In this document: positions 29,585 to 40,234 of the stretch, one piece after another
Layout of the letters: the number at the start of each line of letters is the position of its first letter
How positions within the stretch are numbered: the first letter of the stretch is position 1
Source: Actinobacillus capsulatus DSM 19761
GTDB taxonomy: Bacteria; Pseudomonadota; Gammaproteobacteria; Enterobacterales; Pasteurellaceae
DNA length: 64,000 nucleotides
Direction: 5' to 3'
Assembly: GCF_000374285.1 (NCBI RefSeq)
Contig: NZ_KB893939.1
Location: 50,367-114,366 of the forward strand
The notes under the pieces: generated by a model
Seen by the model: only the letters and a program-made list of their open reading frames with translations
Database searches by the model: none
What the model was told of the DNA's origin: nothing
Position numbers and translations under genes: made by a program

Positions 29585-29618
29585 ATCCTCTAATGTTTCA
29601 ATATTAGGGGATTTTTTA
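29585..29618 (+). terminator. Terminator between tandem antiporter genes
   Basis: ATCCTCTAAT pairs with ATTAGGGGAT (one G-U-type mismatch) across an 8-base loop, then TTTTTTATTTTT. It suggests copy 1 and copy 2 are separate transcription units. Confidence 0.8.
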
Positions 29619-29670
29619 TTTTTATGATAAATTATGCAATTTGTGTGAATAACAATTATAAGGACATTGC

Positions 29671-31071
29671 ATGTCAAAAGGCAAAATCGGTCTCTTTTCT
29701 TTAACCGCATTAGTACTTAGCTCGATGATCGGTTCCGGTATTTTTAGCCTTCCGCAAAATATGGCGGAAGTTGCCGGTGCGCAAGCGCTATTGATCGGCT
29801 GGTTAATTACCGGTATCGGTATCATTTTTTTAGGCTTATCTTTCTTCTTCCTTTCTCGTATTAAACATGAGTTAGAAGGTGGCATTTACACCTACGCTCG
29901 CGAAGGGTTTGGCGATTTTGTCGGTGGCGTATCGGCTTGGGGTTACTGGCTCTGTACTGCGATAGGCAGCGTAGGCTACTTAGTCGTCGCTTTTGAAGGA
30001 CTTGGGACTTTTGTTGACAGTGAAAATCATACCATTTTTGGACAAGGCAATACTGTTGCTTCCATTTTAGGTGCTTCGGCAATTGTTTGGTTAGTCCATC
30101 ATCTGATTGCACGAGGCATCCGAGAAGCTGCATTTGTGAATTTAGTTGCGACAATTGTTAAAACTTTACCGCTATTCTTATTTATCGGCTTAGCGATTTG
30201 GTTCTTTTCACCTGACCAATTTGTACAAGATTTCAACGGCAGTAAATTGGGCGAAAACACCTTAGAACAAGTAAAAGGTACGATGCTGATCACCCTTTGG
30301 GTGTTTGTCGGGGTGGAAGGTGCTTCGGTACTTTCCGCACACGCGAAAAAGAAAAGTGATATCGGCTTAGCTACCATTCTAGGTATTTTGATTACCTTGG
30401 TTCTCTATGTGTCAATTACGGTATTATCGCTTGGTATCTTACCTCGTGAAGTAATTGCCGAAATGCCGAACCCGTCTATGGCAGGTTTAATGGAACAAAT
30501 GATGGGTGCTGGCGGTAAGATCATTATCACTTTCTGCTTGATTGTGTCGGTATTAGCTTCTTATATGAGCTGGACGATGTTTTCATCGGAAATTCCTTAC
30601 CAAGCGGCAAAAACCAAAGTATTCTCGAAATTATTAAACCGTACTAATATTAACGGTACACCGATTGCCAGCTTATGGTTAACCAATATTACGATTCAAA
30701 TTAGTCTGTTACTTGTTTTGTTTACCGGCAAAGGCTACAGTATGCTAATTCAGCTTTCGACCACCATGATTTTGGTGCCTTATTTTTTAGTCGGCGCTTA
30801 TTTATTCAAAGTGGCAATGAAACAAAACGAAGCATGGTATATCAAACTGACCGGTGCGATGGCGTCAATTTACGGTTTATGGATTGTCTATGCTGCGGGG
30901 TTAGACTACTTATTATTATCAGTTGTGTTATATATGCCGGGCGTTCTTTTATTTTTCCACGCACGTTATAAAAATACCGGTAAATTACAGCTGACTAAGT
31001 CGGAACTGTTATTGCTCGCTATTATTTTACTGCTATTTGTTGGAGCGATTTACACGCTTATCACTCAATAA
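29671..31071 (+). CDS. Basic amino acid antiporter, APC superfamily (copy 2)
   Basis: 466 residues, a clear duplicate of the preceding gene: same SSMIGSGIFSLP helix 1, ITGIGIIFLGLSFFF, REGFGD, GVEGASVLSAHAKKKSD and GLWIVYAAGLDYLLLS blocks, with divergence in loops. Conserved motifs are intact in both copies, so both are likely functional and may differ in substrate (for example arginine/ornithine versus lysine). It is followed within 13 bases by a membrane protein gene. Confidence 0.8.
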   Translation: MSKGKIGLFSLTALVLSSMIGSGIFSLPQNMAEVAGAQALLIGWLITGIGIIFLGLSFFFLSRIKHELEGGIYTYAREGFGDFVGGVSAWGYWLCTAIGSVGYLVVAFEGLGTFVDSENHTIFGQGNTVASILGASAIVWLVHHLIARGIREAAFVNLVATIVKTLPLFLFIGLAIWFFSPDQFVQDFNGSKLGENTLEQVKGTMLITLWVFVGVEGASVLSAHAKKKSDIGLATILGILITLVLYVSITVLSLGILPREVIAEMPNPSMAGLMEQMMGAGGKIIITFCLIVSVLASYMSWTMFSSEIPYQAAKTKVFSKLLNRTNINGTPIASLWLTNITIQISLLLVLFTGKGYSMLIQLSTTMILVPYFLVGAYLFKVAMKQNEAWYIKLTGAMASIYGLWIVYAAGLDYLLLSVVLYMPGVLLFFHARYKNTGKLQLTKSELLLLAIILLLFVGAIYTLITQ

Positions 31072-31084
31072 TTCAGGAACAGAC

Positions 31085-31864
31085 ATGAAAACAGACTTTG
31101 CAGGAAAAGCGGTCGCTTTTCTTCGAATTTTTGCAAAAAAAATCGTTGAAATTTCACGTCAATTACAGGAATTCTTTCATAACGGATCATTTGGGGTTGC
31201 CGTTTATCCATTTTTTATGCACCCACTCATTCGTGGTAGTGGTCGTTTTGTCGTTATTTTATTAGCCGCTCTGCTTTCATTTATGGGCGTGTTCTACCTG
31301 TTTGCCGAGTTTGTAGTTAACCTCTTTAGCGAATCATCACTCATCAGTTATATTCGACATACAGTGTTAGAGTTACTGATTCCTTTCGGTACGATTATTG
31401 ACGGAAAAACCAATACCTTTTCACCGTTATCGCAAGTAATGAATGCGATTTTTAGCTTGCAGGGATTAGCTTTTGTAATTGCATATCTTACCGTGATCGT
31501 GCAGCTATCTCGTCGTAAATATTGGTTATTAGCGCTTATTTTTGCGGCTTTCTTTAGTATTGGAATGAGTTTAATACCTTCATCACAAGCTAAAATCACT
31601 GCCGGAGGGTTACAAAATTTAGGGGCAAGTCTAACCTATTTATTCGGAAATTTGGCAATTCTTATAGCAGGTATTGATATTGTAAAACCCCAACTGTTAT
31701 GGTTACGCAGATTTGCCCTACAAGCCGGTACAATCGGAATACTATGTATTTTGATAACGATTTTCCTCCCGAATATCCTTACCCCAATACTTGAACGAGT
31801 GGCCATCTATGCGATTATGATTTGGGAAATCCTCGCCGGTATTGCAATGTTAAAACGCAAATAA
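31085..31864 (+). CDS. Multi-pass membrane protein of unknown function
   Basis: Start set at ATG 31085 ([16 protein letters not shown]), 13 bases after the antiporter stop; 259 residues. Six or so hydrophobic segments (for example [52 protein letters not shown]). No domain recognised with confidence; the helix pattern is loosely like DUF998-type proteins. The first 40 residues look amphipathic and contain an uptake-like AAGCGGTC in the DNA. Position between the antiporter and argE suggests cotranscription. Confidence 0.6.
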   Translation: MKTDFAGKAVAFLRIFAKKIVEISRQLQEFFHNGSFGVAVYPFFMHPLIRGSGRFVVILLAALLSFMGVFYLFAEFVVNLFSESSLISYIRHTVLELLIPFGTIIDGKTNTFSPLSQVMNAIFSLQGLAFVIAYLTVIVQLSRRKYWLLALIFAAFFSIGMSLIPSSQAKITAGGLQNLGASLTYLFGNLAILIAGIDIVKPQLLWLRRFALQAGTIGILCILITIFLPNILTPILERVAIYAIMIWEILAGIAMLKRK

Positions 31865-31880
31865 AAAAGAGAAAAAGATT

Positions 31881-33023
31881 ATGGCAAACACAAAATTCAT
31901 CGAACGTTACCGCAATTTAATTACGATTCCGACTATTTCCAGTTTAGAAGCGGCGGAAGATCAATCTAATAAGCGACTTATCGAATTACTAGCAACTTGG
32001 CTTGCCGATTTTGGCTTTAAAACAGAGATTATCCGAGTAGAAGGCAGCCGTAATAAATATAATTTATTAGCCACTTACGGTGAGGGCGAAGGCGGTTTAT
32101 TATTAGCCGGACATACCGATACCGTGCCGTTTGACGAAGGGAAATGGACATTTAACCCGTTTGTCTTAACCGAACAAAACGGCAAATTCTACGGCTTAGG
32201 CACGGCTGATATGAAAGGCTTTTTTGCGTTTATTGTCGATGTAGTCAGCCAAATTGATTTAAGTAAATTGACTAAACCGTTACGCATCTTAGCCACAGCC
32301 GATGAAGAAACCACTATGCTTGGAGCCAGAACCTTCGCTCAACATACGCATATTTGCCCTGATTGTGCGATTATCGGCGAACCGACCTCTTTAAAACCGA
32401 TTCGAGCGCATAAAGGTCACGTTGGCGAAGCGGTGAGAATTACCGGCAAAAGCGGTCATTCAAGCGATCCGGATCGTGGCATTAATGCAATTGAATTAAT
32501 GCATCAAGCGACCGGTTATCTGATGAATATGCGTAATCAGCTACGTGAAAAATATCATAATGATCTGTTTAAAGTGCCATATCCGACGATGAACTTCGGC
32601 AATATTCACGGTGGCGATGCGATTAACCGTATTTGTGCCTGCTGTGAATTACAATTCGACATGCGCCCGTTACCAAACCTACCGGTGGAAGATTTATATG
32701 CAATGGTCAATGAAAATCTGAAACCAATGTTGGAACAATACGGCGATCTAATTGAAATTCGCCATTTACATGACGGCATTCCCGGCTATGAATGTGAACA
32801 TTCAGCACAAGTAGTACAAGTGGTTGAAAAACTGTTAGGCGAAAAATGCGATGCGGTAAACTATTGTACCGAAGCGCCATTTATCCAACAGCTTTGCCCT
32901 ACCTTGGTTTTAGGCCCGGGTTCGATTGAGCAAGCTCACCAACCTGATGAATTTTTAGAAACCAAATTTATCGAACCGACCCGAGAGTTACTTAGCAAAC
33001 TGATTCATCATTTCTGCTTATGA
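31881..33023 (+). CDS. argE: Acetylornithine deacetylase ArgE
   Basis: 380 residues of the M20 metallopeptidase fold. Metal and catalytic motifs: [15 protein letters not shown] (His, Asp), [11 protein letters not shown] (bridging Asp), [12 protein letters not shown] (catalytic Glu-Glu), and [17 protein letters not shown]; the C-terminal [14 protein letters not shown] gives the last His. It hydrolyses N-acetylornithine to ornithine in arginine synthesis. AAAAAGAGAAAAAG precedes the ATG. Length and motifs distinguish it from DapE. Confidence 0.92.
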   Translation: MANTKFIERYRNLITIPTISSLEAAEDQSNKRLIELLATWLADFGFKTEIIRVEGSRNKYNLLATYGEGEGGLLLAGHTDTVPFDEGKWTFNPFVLTEQNGKFYGLGTADMKGFFAFIVDVVSQIDLSKLTKPLRILATADEETTMLGARTFAQHTHICPDCAIIGEPTSLKPIRAHKGHVGEAVRITGKSGHSSDPDRGINAIELMHQATGYLMNMRNQLREKYHNDLFKVPYPTMNFGNIHGGDAINRICACCELQFDMRPLPNLPVEDLYAMVNENLKPMLEQYGDLIEIRHLHDGIPGYECEHSAQVVQVVEKLLGEKCDAVNYCTEAPFIQQLCPTLVLGPGSIEQAHQPDEFLETKFIEPTRELLSKLIHHFCL

Positions 33024-33034
33024 AGCATAAAGAG

Positions 33035-33072
33035 AATGACCGCTATCCAATTTGGTAAGCGGTCATTTTTGA
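33035..33072. terminator. argE terminator built from an uptake word
   Basis: AATGACCGCT and AGCGGTCATT form a 10 bp stem followed by TTTT, 12 bases after the argE stop. Confidence 0.85.
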
Positions 33073-33225
33073 TTAAAATTTTGCATATTTATTCAAATAT
33101 ATCTATGCACTCCCTATGCAGACATATCAATGCAAAATTTGAGAGCTTCCTTGCCTCCTCCCAAGAATAGGGCAAACAACTATTACGTAGAGAGATGACT
33201 AAATAGCCGTTTGCTCACATTCTTA

Positions 33226-33873
33226 TTAGAAGTTGATTCCAAAACCTGCAAATAATACTACCGGATCAAGTTTTAATTTCACTTCGTGTTTTGCACCTAA
33301 CGCATCAAATTTTGCAGTCGTTTTAATACGTGTGTACCATGCAGCCGCATTAAAAGAAAGTTTATCGGTTAATTTCACATCCACACCAAGGTTTGCAACC
33401 GGCGCAAATGAGTGTTTTTTCACTTCTAAATTGGTTACTGCTGCATGAGTTGATTTTGCATTAAAGAAACGTGTGTAATTTAAACCCGCCCCAACATACG
33501 GACGCACAGTCGAATCTGCATTAAAAAAATAGTATTGTGCATATAAACTTGGCGGTAATTGTTTAACAATCGCTACACGACCTAAACCTAAATTTAAAGC
33601 CGGCACGTTTGCATTAATTTTATGCGAGAACGGAGTTGCACCTAATAATTCTATCGCCACGTTATCCGTAAACATATAAGTTGCGGTTAAACCTAATTGT
33701 TGGTTATTTTTCACTTTTAAATCTACTTGAATCGGCGTTTTAGTCGTTGATTCTGAATTTGCATTTACTCTTACCACACCGGCACGAACAACAACATCAC
33801 CCGCTTGATGCGCCACTGCTGAACCAGCTAATAACGTCCCACTTAACATCACTGCCAACGCTACTTTTTTCAT
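33226..33873 (-). CDS. ompW: Outer membrane protein OmpW
   Basis: 215 residues: signal peptide MKKVALAVMLSGTLLAGSAVA, then an eight-stranded barrel. OmpW features are visible: GDVVVRAGVVRVNAN, LGLTATYMFTDNVAIELLGATPFSH, RPYVGAGLNYTRF and a C-terminal aromatic (GFGINF). These small barrels let hydrophobic molecules through the outer membrane and respond to anaerobiosis or stress. A perfect CRP palindrome lies about 150 bp upstream in the region shared with clpB. Confidence 0.92.
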   Translation of the reverse strand: MKKVALAVMLSGTLLAGSAVAHQAGDVVVRAGVVRVNANSESTTKTPIQVDLKVKNNQQLGLTATYMFTDNVAIELLGATPFSHKINANVPALNLGLGRVAIVKQLPPSLYAQYYFFNADSTVRPYVGAGLNYTRFFNAKSTHAAVTNLEVKKHSFAPVANLGVDVKLTDKLSFNAAAWYTRIKTTAKFDALGAKHEVKLKLDPVVLFAGFGINF

Positions 33874-34021
33874 TTTGACCTCTAATTTGTTGTGATTGAA
33901 AATAAAAAGGTAACCAATCTGTTACCTTGATAACATTTTAAGAACAGTTCCGATAAATTTTATTGACGAAAATCAAAAAAAACACAAAGTAATACCTATA
34001 ACTGGGTATTTATTCCTTTTT

Positions 34022-34037
34022 TGTGATCTTTTTCACA
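34022..34037. promoter_or_regulatory. CRP site between ompW and clpB
   Basis: TGTGA-TCTTTT-TCACA, both half-sites perfect. Probably acts on ompW, since clpB has its own heat-shock promoter only 7 bp away. Confidence 0.75.
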
Positions 34038-34043
34038 TTTTAA

Positions 34044-34071
34044 CTTGAAATAAATTCGACTAGCTCCATTT
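34044..34071 (+). promoter_or_regulatory. Sigma-32 heat-shock promoter of clpB
   Basis: CTTGAA at 34044-34049, 14-base spacer, CTCCATTT at 34064-34071, against consensus CTTGAA-N(11-16)-CCCCATnT. It ends 65 bp before the clpB start. Confidence 0.85.
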
Positions 34072-34136
34072 ATTAAAGCGTTGAAGCAAGTATAAATCTT
34101 GCTCGATATAGATTAATGAAATTTAGGAGTAAAAAT

Positions 34137-36710
34137 ATGAATTTCGAAAAATTTACTACCAAACTGCAAGAAGCCCTTGCAGAAGCACAATCGTTAGCTA
34201 TCGGAAAAGACAATAACTATATTGAACCGGCACATTTACTTTATGCGTTAGTAAAACAGCAAGACGGTTCCATCGCCCCATTATTCACCGCACTCAATGT
34301 GCAACCGCAACGAATATTGAGTGAATTAGAGACGATTTTAAACCGTTTACCGACCGTATCCGGCGGTACAACTCAACCGTCAAAACAGCTGATTCACCTG
34401 TTAAATCAATGTGATAAATTGGCACAACAATTCGGCGACAGCTTTATTTCCTCGGAATTATTCGTGCTTGCCGCACTAGATGATAATGGTGATTTAGGTA
34501 AATTATTAAAACAATTTGGCTTAACTAAAGAGAAAGTAAACAACGCAATCAGCCAAATTCGAGGAGGAGAAACCGTGAATAATCAAAACGCAGAAGAAAC
34601 CAGACAAGCACTTCAAAAATATACGATTGATCTGACCGAGCGTGCCAAAGCCGGGAAATTAGATCCAGTCATCGGGCGTGATGAAGAAATCCGCCGTGCG
34701 GTACAAGTTTTACAACGTCGTACTAAAAATAACCCTGTATTAATCGGTGAACCGGGCGTTGGTAAAACTGCGATCGTAGAAGGCTTGGCACAGCGTATTG
34801 TAAACGGTGAAGTGCCGGAAGGTTTAAAAAATAAACGTGTGCTTTCTCTTGATATGGGCGCATTGATTGCTGGTGCAAAATATCGTGGTGAATTTGAAGA
34901 ACGTTTAAAAGCGGTACTGAATGAATTAGCTAAAGAAGAAGGTCAGGTTATCTTATTTATTGATGAAATTCATACTATGGTCGGTGCGGGTAAAACAGAC
35001 GGCGCAATGGATGCAGGTAACTTGCTCAAACCGTCTCTTGCTCGTGGCGAATTGCATTGCGTTGGCGCAACTACGCTAGATGAATACCGTCAATATATCG
35101 AAAAAGATGCGGCGCTTGAACGTCGTTTTCAAAAAGTGTTAGTTGATGAGCCGACAGTGGAAGATACGATTGCGATTTTACGTGGTTTAAAAGAACGTTA
35201 CGAAATCCACCACCACGTACAAATTACCGATCCGGCAATCGTGGCAGCGGCAACGCTTTCACATCGCTATATTTCTGATCGTCAGTTACCGGATAAAGCG
35301 ATCGATTTAATTGATGAAGCGGCGTCCAGTTTACGTATGGAAATTGACTCTAAACCTGAGCCGTTAGACAAACTTGAACGCCGTATCATTCAGCTTAAAT
35401 TGGAACGCCAAGCGTTACAAAAAGAGGAAGATGAAGCAAGCCGTCAACGTCTTGCAAAATTAGATGAAGAATTGACCGCTCGTGAGCGTGAATATTCTGA
35501 ATTGGAAGAAGTGTGGAAAGCGGAAAAATCTGCTCTTCTCGGCACGCAACATATCAAAACTGAGTTAGAAAATGCCCGTATTGAAATGGATCAAGCTCGC
35601 CGTGAAAGTAACTTCGAGAAAATGTCCGAATTGCAATACGGCAAAATCCCAGCATTGGAAAAACAACTTGCAGAAGCGGTAAAACGTGAGGAAGAAGGCG
35701 GAGAGAATCAGCTACTTCGTACCAAAGTTACCGATGAAGAAATTGCAGAAGTACTTTCTAAAGCGACTGGTATTCCGGTTTCCAAAATGATGGAAGGCGA
35801 GAAAGAAAAACTGTTGCGTATGGAAGAAGTGTTACACAGCCGTGTCATCGGGCAAAATGAAGCGGTGGAAGCGGTGGCAAATGCGATTCGCCGTAGTCGT
35901 GCCGGATTGTCGGATCCGAATCGCCCGATCGGTTCGTTCTTATTCCTTGGTCCGACCGGGGTCGGTAAAACCGAACTTTGCAAAACTCTAGCAAATTTCT
36001 TGTTTGATGATCCTGATGCGATGGTACGTATCGACATGTCAGAATTTATGGAAAAACACAGCGTTTCTCGTTTAGTCGGCGCCCCTCCGGGCTATGTCGG
36101 TTATGAAGAGGGTGGTTACTTAACCGAAGCGGTTCGTCGCCGTCCATATTCGGTCGTACTACTTGATGAAGTGGAAAAAGCACACCCTGATGTGTTTAAT
36201 ATCTTGCTTCAAGTGTTGGATGATGGTCGTTTAACCGATGGTCAAGGTCGTACGGTAGATTTCCGCAATACGGTAGTGATTATGACATCAAACTTAGGTT
36301 CGCATTTAATCCAAGAAAATGCTTATAAAGGATATGATGTTGTTAAAACGATGGTGATGGAAGTTGTCGGTCAGCATTTCCGTCCAGAGTTTATTAACCG
36401 TATTGATGAAACCGTTATGTTCCATTCATTAGGTCAAGAACATATTCGTGCGATTGCTCGTATTCAATTACAACGTTTAATCGCTCGCCTTGCGGAACGC
36501 GGTTACGAAGTAACGGTTACTGATGCGGCATTAGACCATATCGGCAAAGCCGGTTTTGACCCATTATTCGGCGCAAGACCGCTCAAACGTGCAATTCAGC
36601 AAGAGCTTGAAAATCCACTTGCACAACAGATCTTAAGCGGCAAATTATTACCGAACAGCCCTGTTGTGGTGGACTATCAAAATGACCAATTAAGCATTAG
36701 TAACAACTAA
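34137..36710 (+). CDS. clpB: Disaggregase chaperone ClpB
   Basis: Start at 34137 (TAGGAG upstream, [13 protein letters not shown]) gives 857 residues, the same as E. coli ClpB; the frame's extra seven codons are non-conserved. N-terminal substrate domain, first AAA+ module (GEPGVGKT near residue 206), the coiled-coil middle domain (about 410-520, rich in [11 protein letters not shown]), then the second AAA+ module (GPTGVGKT near 606, [10 protein letters not shown]). It rescues aggregated proteins with DnaK. Directly governed by a sigma-32 promoter. Confidence 0.97.
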   Translation: MNFEKFTTKLQEALAEAQSLAIGKDNNYIEPAHLLYALVKQQDGSIAPLFTALNVQPQRILSELETILNRLPTVSGGTTQPSKQLIHLLNQCDKLAQQFGDSFISSELFVLAALDDNGDLGKLLKQFGLTKEKVNNAISQIRGGETVNNQNAEETRQALQKYTIDLTERAKAGKLDPVIGRDEEIRRAVQVLQRRTKNNPVLIGEPGVGKTAIVEGLAQRIVNGEVPEGLKNKRVLSLDMGALIAGAKYRGEFEERLKAVLNELAKEEGQVILFIDEIHTMVGAGKTDGAMDAGNLLKPSLARGELHCVGATTLDEYRQYIEKDAALERRFQKVLVDEPTVEDTIAILRGLKERYEIHHHVQITDPAIVAAATLSHRYISDRQLPDKAIDLIDEAASSLRMEIDSKPEPLDKLERRIIQLKLERQALQKEEDEASRQRLAKLDEELTAREREYSELEEVWKAEKSALLGTQHIKTELENARIEMDQARRESNFEKMSELQYGKIPALEKQLAEAVKREEEGGENQLLRTKVTDEEIAEVLSKATGIPVSKMMEGEKEKLLRMEEVLHSRVIGQNEAVEAVANAIRRSRAGLSDPNRPIGSFLFLGPTGVGKTELCKTLANFLFDDPDAMVRIDMSEFMEKHSVSRLVGAPPGYVGYEEGGYLTEAVRRRPYSVVLLDEVEKAHPDVFNILLQVLDDGRLTDGQGRTVDFRNTVVIMTSNLGSHLIQENAYKGYDVVKTMVMEVVGQHFRPEFINRIDETVMFHSLGQEHIRAIARIQLQRLIARLAERGYEVTVTDAALDHIGKAGFDPLFGARPLKRAIQQELENPLAQQILSGKLLPNSPVVVDYQNDQLSISNN

Positions 36711-36722
36711 TCTTCCATAAAC

Positions 36723-36764
36723 AAGCGGTCGAATTTGCAGAAAATTTTGCAAATTCGACCGCTT
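36723..36764. terminator. Bidirectional terminator from an inverted uptake pair
   Basis: AAGCGGTCGAATTTGCA and its exact complement make a 17 bp stem with an 8-base loop between convergent clpB and aspA. Confidence 0.9.
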
Positions 36765-36785
36765 ATCTATTTATACCACTAAACT

Positions 36786-38213
36786 CTACTCTTCTTCCGT
36801 AAATTTCGCCGCTTTATAAGTCGGGTTCATTAAGTTTTCAACTGAAAGAATATCATCTAATTGCGCTTCAGTGAGTAAAGCGCGTTCTAATACCACTTCG
36901 CGTACGCCTCTGCCGGTTGTTGCACAGATTTTACCGACAACATCACCGTTATGGTGACCGATAAACGGATTGAGGTAAGTCACAATACCGATTGAGTTAA
37001 ACACGAAGTTTTCACAGATTTCTTTATTTACCGTGATACCATCAATACATTTATCACGTAAATTCACACAAGCGTTGGCAAGAATCTCGATAGATTCAAA
37101 CATGGCTTGACCGATTACCGGTTCCATTACGTTTAATTGTAACTGTCCCGCTTCTGCAGCAAAGGTAATTGTTGTATCGTTACCAATCACTTTAAAGCAC
37201 ACTTGGTTAACTACTTCCGGCACAACTGGGTTTACTTTCGCCGGCATAATTGAAGAACCTGCTTGTAATTCCGGTAAATTGATTTCATTTAAACCGGCAC
37301 GTGGACCTGATGAAAGTAAACGTAAGTCGTTACATACTTTTGAAAGTTTCACTGCAGTACGTTTTAATGCACCGTGAACCATCACATAAGCACCACAGTC
37401 TGAAGTCGCTTCAATTAAGTTGTCCGATAATACACAAGGTAAACCTGCTACTTCTGCTAAATATTTAACCGCTAATTCAGGATAACCTTCCGGTGTATTT
37501 AAACCGGTACCGATTGCTGTAGCACCTAAATTCACTTCTAACAATAATTTAGCGGTACGTTTTAAATTACGTACTTCTTCTTCCAATAATACTGCAAAGG
37601 CTTTAAATTCTTGACCAACTGTCATCGGCACGGCGTCTTGTAATTGGGTACGCCCCATTTTTAGCACATCTTTAAATTCTTCCGCTTTCGCTTCGAAGCC
37701 TTTTTGTAGGTAACGTACTTTTTTAATTAAATGTAAGATACTGTTATAGACCGCAATACGGAAACCAGTTGGATAAGCATCATTAGTTGATTGGCTCGCG
37801 TTCACGTGATCCATTGGATTAATCACGTTATATTCGCCTTTTTTATGTCCGAGTAATTCTAACGCTAAATTCGCCACTACTTCATTGGTATTCATATTTA
37901 CCGATGTACCTGCTCCGCCTTGATATACATCAGAAGGGAACTGATCCATACAGCGGCCTTTTACTAAGATCTCATCACAAGCTTCTATAATTGCTCTCGC
38001 GACTTTTTTCGGAATAGCTCCAAGCTCACCATTTGCTAATGCGGTTGCTTTTTTTACCATCACCATACCGCGCACAAATTCCGGTACATCTGAAATGGTA
38101 TTTTTTGAAATATTAAAATTCTCAACAGCTCTTAGTGTGTGGATTCCCCAATAAGCATCGGCAGGCACTTCTCTTTCACCTAATAAATCCACTTCAACAC
38201 GTACGTTATTCAT
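36786..38213 (-). CDS. aspA: Aspartate ammonia-lyase AspA
   Basis: 475 residues of the fumarase/aspartase family: GxSxxMPxKxN signature as [21 protein letters not shown]-type motif [16 protein letters not shown], and [13 protein letters not shown]. It converts aspartate to fumarate and ammonia, feeding anaerobic fumarate respiration. A perfect CRP site lies 75 bp upstream of the start. The C-terminus stops at KFTEEE. Confidence 0.95.
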   Translation of the reverse strand: MNNVRVEVDLLGEREVPADAYWGIHTLRAVENFNISKNTISDVPEFVRGMVMVKKATALANGELGAIPKKVARAIIEACDEILVKGRCMDQFPSDVYQGGAGTSVNMNTNEVVANLALELLGHKKGEYNVINPMDHVNASQSTNDAYPTGFRIAVYNSILHLIKKVRYLQKGFEAKAEEFKDVLKMGRTQLQDAVPMTVGQEFKAFAVLLEEEVRNLKRTAKLLLEVNLGATAIGTGLNTPEGYPELAVKYLAEVAGLPCVLSDNLIEATSDCGAYVMVHGALKRTAVKLSKVCNDLRLLSSGPRAGLNEINLPELQAGSSIMPAKVNPVVPEVVNQVCFKVIGNDTTITFAAEAGQLQLNVMEPVIGQAMFESIEILANACVNLRDKCIDGITVNKEICENFVFNSIGIVTYLNPFIGHHNGDVVGKICATTGRGVREVVLERALLTEAQLDDILSVENLMNPTYKAAKFTEEE

Positions 38214-38287
38214 ATACTCACCTCAAAAATAAAAAATAATAGGTATTAAATCCGGTGGAGATCATAACGATTTAGCATAAAAAGAAA

Positions 38288-38303
38288 TGTGATCTAAGTC
38301 ACA
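38288..38303. promoter_or_regulatory. CRP site upstream of aspA
   Basis: TGTGA-TCTAAG-TCACA, perfect half-sites; activation of aspA by CRP is known in enteric bacteria. Confidence 0.8.
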
Positions 38304-38353
38304 TTTCATCTAATAGAGTGTAGGATATAAATTAAGGTTTCGGATTAGAAATT

Positions 38354-38635
38354 CTAATGATTAAAAATGAGGAAGTAGTAACATGCCGGTAACACAATCA
38401 GCCAAAACAAAGTGGAAACAATCACTGCCGCATGAAACTGCCAATGTTTAGTTTTATGGCGAATATATTTCATTGCGAGAAAAGTCCCGATAAATCCTCC
38501 GGAGAAACAGAGAAAAAATAAATTGGACTCGGGAATACGCCACGCTTTGTTAACCGATTTTTGCTTATCGGCATACATCAGATAAAAGCTGAGTAAATTA
38601 ATAACGATAAAATAAATTGAGAGAAAGATAAGCAT
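38354..38635 (-). CDS. DUF1294 small membrane protein
   Basis: Start placed at ATG 38635 (MLIFLSIYFIVINLLSFYLM), about 93 residues. The longer frame from 38680 would run through a terminator hairpin and so is unlikely. DUF1294 features: NLLSFYLMYADKQKSV, RIPESNLFFLCFSGGFIGTFLAMK and RHKTKHWQF, with three hydrophobic segments. Function is unknown for the family. Some family members carry an N-terminal cold-shock domain, which this one lacks. Confidence 0.8.
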   Translation of the reverse strand: MLIFLSIYFIVINLLSFYLMYADKQKSVNKAWRIPESNLFFLCFSGGFIGTFLAMKYIRHKTKHWQFHAAVIVSTLFWLIVLPACYYFLIFNH

Positions 38636-38656
38636 TGTAAAAATTTCCGAAAAAAA

Positions 38657-38704
38657 GACCGCTTGTAGTATAGCCCACAAGCGGTCCGATTTTTTAGTTT
38701 TTTT
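38657..38704. repeat. Left copy of a direct repeat / terminator flanking the cysteine-synthase-like cassette
   Basis: GACCGCTTGT and ACAAGCGGTC form a 10 bp stem. The stretch from 38659 to 38704 recurs at 42690-42733 with one base inserted, one T-run length change and two substitutions. It ends the leftward exporter gene. Confidence 0.88.
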
Positions 38705-38709
38705 AAAAA

Positions 38710-39555
38710 TTACTTCTTATTTGCTATATATAAACCGATAAGAACAATAAAAACACCGATAATTTCTTTTACAGAAAGATTTTCATTAAAAATAAAGTAA
38801 GCATATATCGCAGAAATAATCGGCTGAGTTAATACTAACAACGATGCGTAACTCGCCTGAATCTTTCCTAAACAATAGCTCAGCCCTCCTTGTCCTAAAA
38901 TCTGGGATAATAATGCTAAACCGATTAAGGGGTAAAAATCGCTAAATGTATAGGGAATATAAATGCCTTCTAATAATAAAGACACGGGTAAAAGTACAAT
39001 TAGACATCCTATACTTGCATAACTCATTAAATGAATTGTAGAAATTTTACTTCTAAGTTTATATACAGTAACAATAAACAACCCATAAAATATAGATGTT
39101 AATATTGCTAGTCCATCACCCTTGAAATTTTCAGGCGTCGGATTAATTTTTCCACTCATCAATACAAAAATACCGACCAAAATAATTCCACCACCTATTA
39201 AAAAATCTTTTGATACTTTCTCTTTATAAATAAAATATAAAACAGGCACGACTGTAAATGGAACTAAATTTGCTAACAAGTTTGCATTTGCTACCGTTGT
39301 ATATGAAAAAGAAATATTCCATAAAATGAGGTCTAGTGCTAAAAAAGCCCCCGCAAAAATAGCAATAATTTTTTCTGATAAGCACATTTTATATTCATTA
39401 CTACTATATTGAGATAACATAAAAAATATAGGTAGTGAAAATAATACTCTGTACATTCCTGTTGTTATTGGTGGAAATTGGCTTAACTTAACAAAAATAC
39501 CACCTAACGCTAAGCAACAAATTGATAATAATACAAATAATATATAACGATTCAT
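38710..39555 (-). CDS. EamA/DMT-family metabolite exporter
   Basis: 281 residues with ten hydrophobic segments in two EamA repeats (first GGIFVKLSQFPPITTGMYRVLFSLP, second from GDGLAILTSIFYGLFIVTVY). Drug/metabolite transporters of this kind export amino acids and related compounds; YdeD/EamA of E. coli exports cysteine and O-acetylserine. It follows the acetyltransferase-like gene by 9 bases, which suggests that it exports a product or intermediate of the pathway. Very AT-rich codon use. Confidence 0.8.
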   Translation of the reverse strand: MNRYILFVLLSICCLALGGIFVKLSQFPPITTGMYRVLFSLPIFFMLSQYSSNEYKMCLSEKIIAIFAGAFLALDLILWNISFSYTTVANANLLANLVPFTVVPVLYFIYKEKVSKDFLIGGGIILVGIFVLMSGKINPTPENFKGDGLAILTSIFYGLFIVTVYKLRSKISTIHLMSYASIGCLIVLLPVSLLLEGIYIPYTFSDFYPLIGLALLSQILGQGGLSYCLGKIQASYASLLVLTQPIISAIYAYFIFNENLSVKEIIGVFIVLIGLYIANKK

Positions 39556-39564
39556 TTTATCCTC

Positions 39565-40221
39565 TTATAATTTGTTTTCTGATTTAAGTAATACAGTATG
39601 ATTTGCCGGAATATCTTCTGTTATCATACAATTAGACCCAATAAATACGTTATCACCAATATTTATTGGCCCAAATAGTCTGGCAAATGAACCTATTTGT
39701 ACATTATTACCTAATTTAGGGTGCCTAACTTCCTTAGGATTATTTGATATTCCTCTTGCTCCCAATATCACTCCCCCTAAAATATAGTTGTCATCTCCAA
39801 TTTCTGCCGTTTCGCCAATAACAGTTCCAATACCATGATCAAGAATAAATCTAGCACCTATTTTAGCAAAAGGATTAATTTCAGCCCCAGACAAAATTTT
39901 ACCTTTTGCAGATAACATTAATGCATATTGATACTTTTTTTCTTGAAAAGTAAAATCTTCAAAATCTGTTAATAAAAAAATTGCATGTGCAATTCTGTAA
40001 TATAATATTGCCTTATAAGATGTATATCCGTATAAAATATTTTTTGGTTCACCTTTAGATGCTGGGTCCTTTCTAGAAAAAGCTAATAAATCATCCAGAA
40101 TTTTTTTTATCAAAAAATTTCGATCTAACACATTAAATAAATCACGTATAAAAATACTATCTACAGTCTCATATAAAATATGATTAACAATTAATTCTAT
40201 TTCATCTTTTAGGTTACACAT
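39565..40221 (-). CDS. Serine O-acetyltransferase-like enzyme (CysE family)
   Basis: The ATG at 40221 has GGAGG five bases upstream; 218 residues. C-terminal left-handed beta-helix with the CysE catalytic blocks: LDHGIGTVIGETAEIGDD (His-Asp dyad) and RHPKLGNNVQIGSFARLFG; the N-terminal helical part has YKAILYYRIAHAIF. It should acetylate serine or a similar hydroxy-amino acid from acetyl-CoA. The last residues are SENKL: the terminal Ile by which CysE docks into CysK is not there, so the classical complex may not form. Confidence 0.8.
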   Translation of the reverse strand: MCNLKDEIELIVNHILYETVDSIFIRDLFNVLDRNFLIKKILDDLLAFSRKDPASKGEPKNILYGYTSYKAILYYRIAHAIFLLTDFEDFTFQEKKYQYALMLSAKGKILSGAEINPFAKIGARFILDHGIGTVIGETAEIGDDNYILGGVILGARGISNNPKEVRHPKLGNNVQIGSFARLFGPINIGDNVFIGSNCMITEDIPANHTVLLKSENKL

Positions 40222-40234
40222 AAACACCTCCGAA

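Noticed and set aside
38636..38680. Upstream start for the DUF1294 gene
   Set aside because: It would put the coding start inside a terminator hairpin; the downstream ATG begins with a normal membrane helix.
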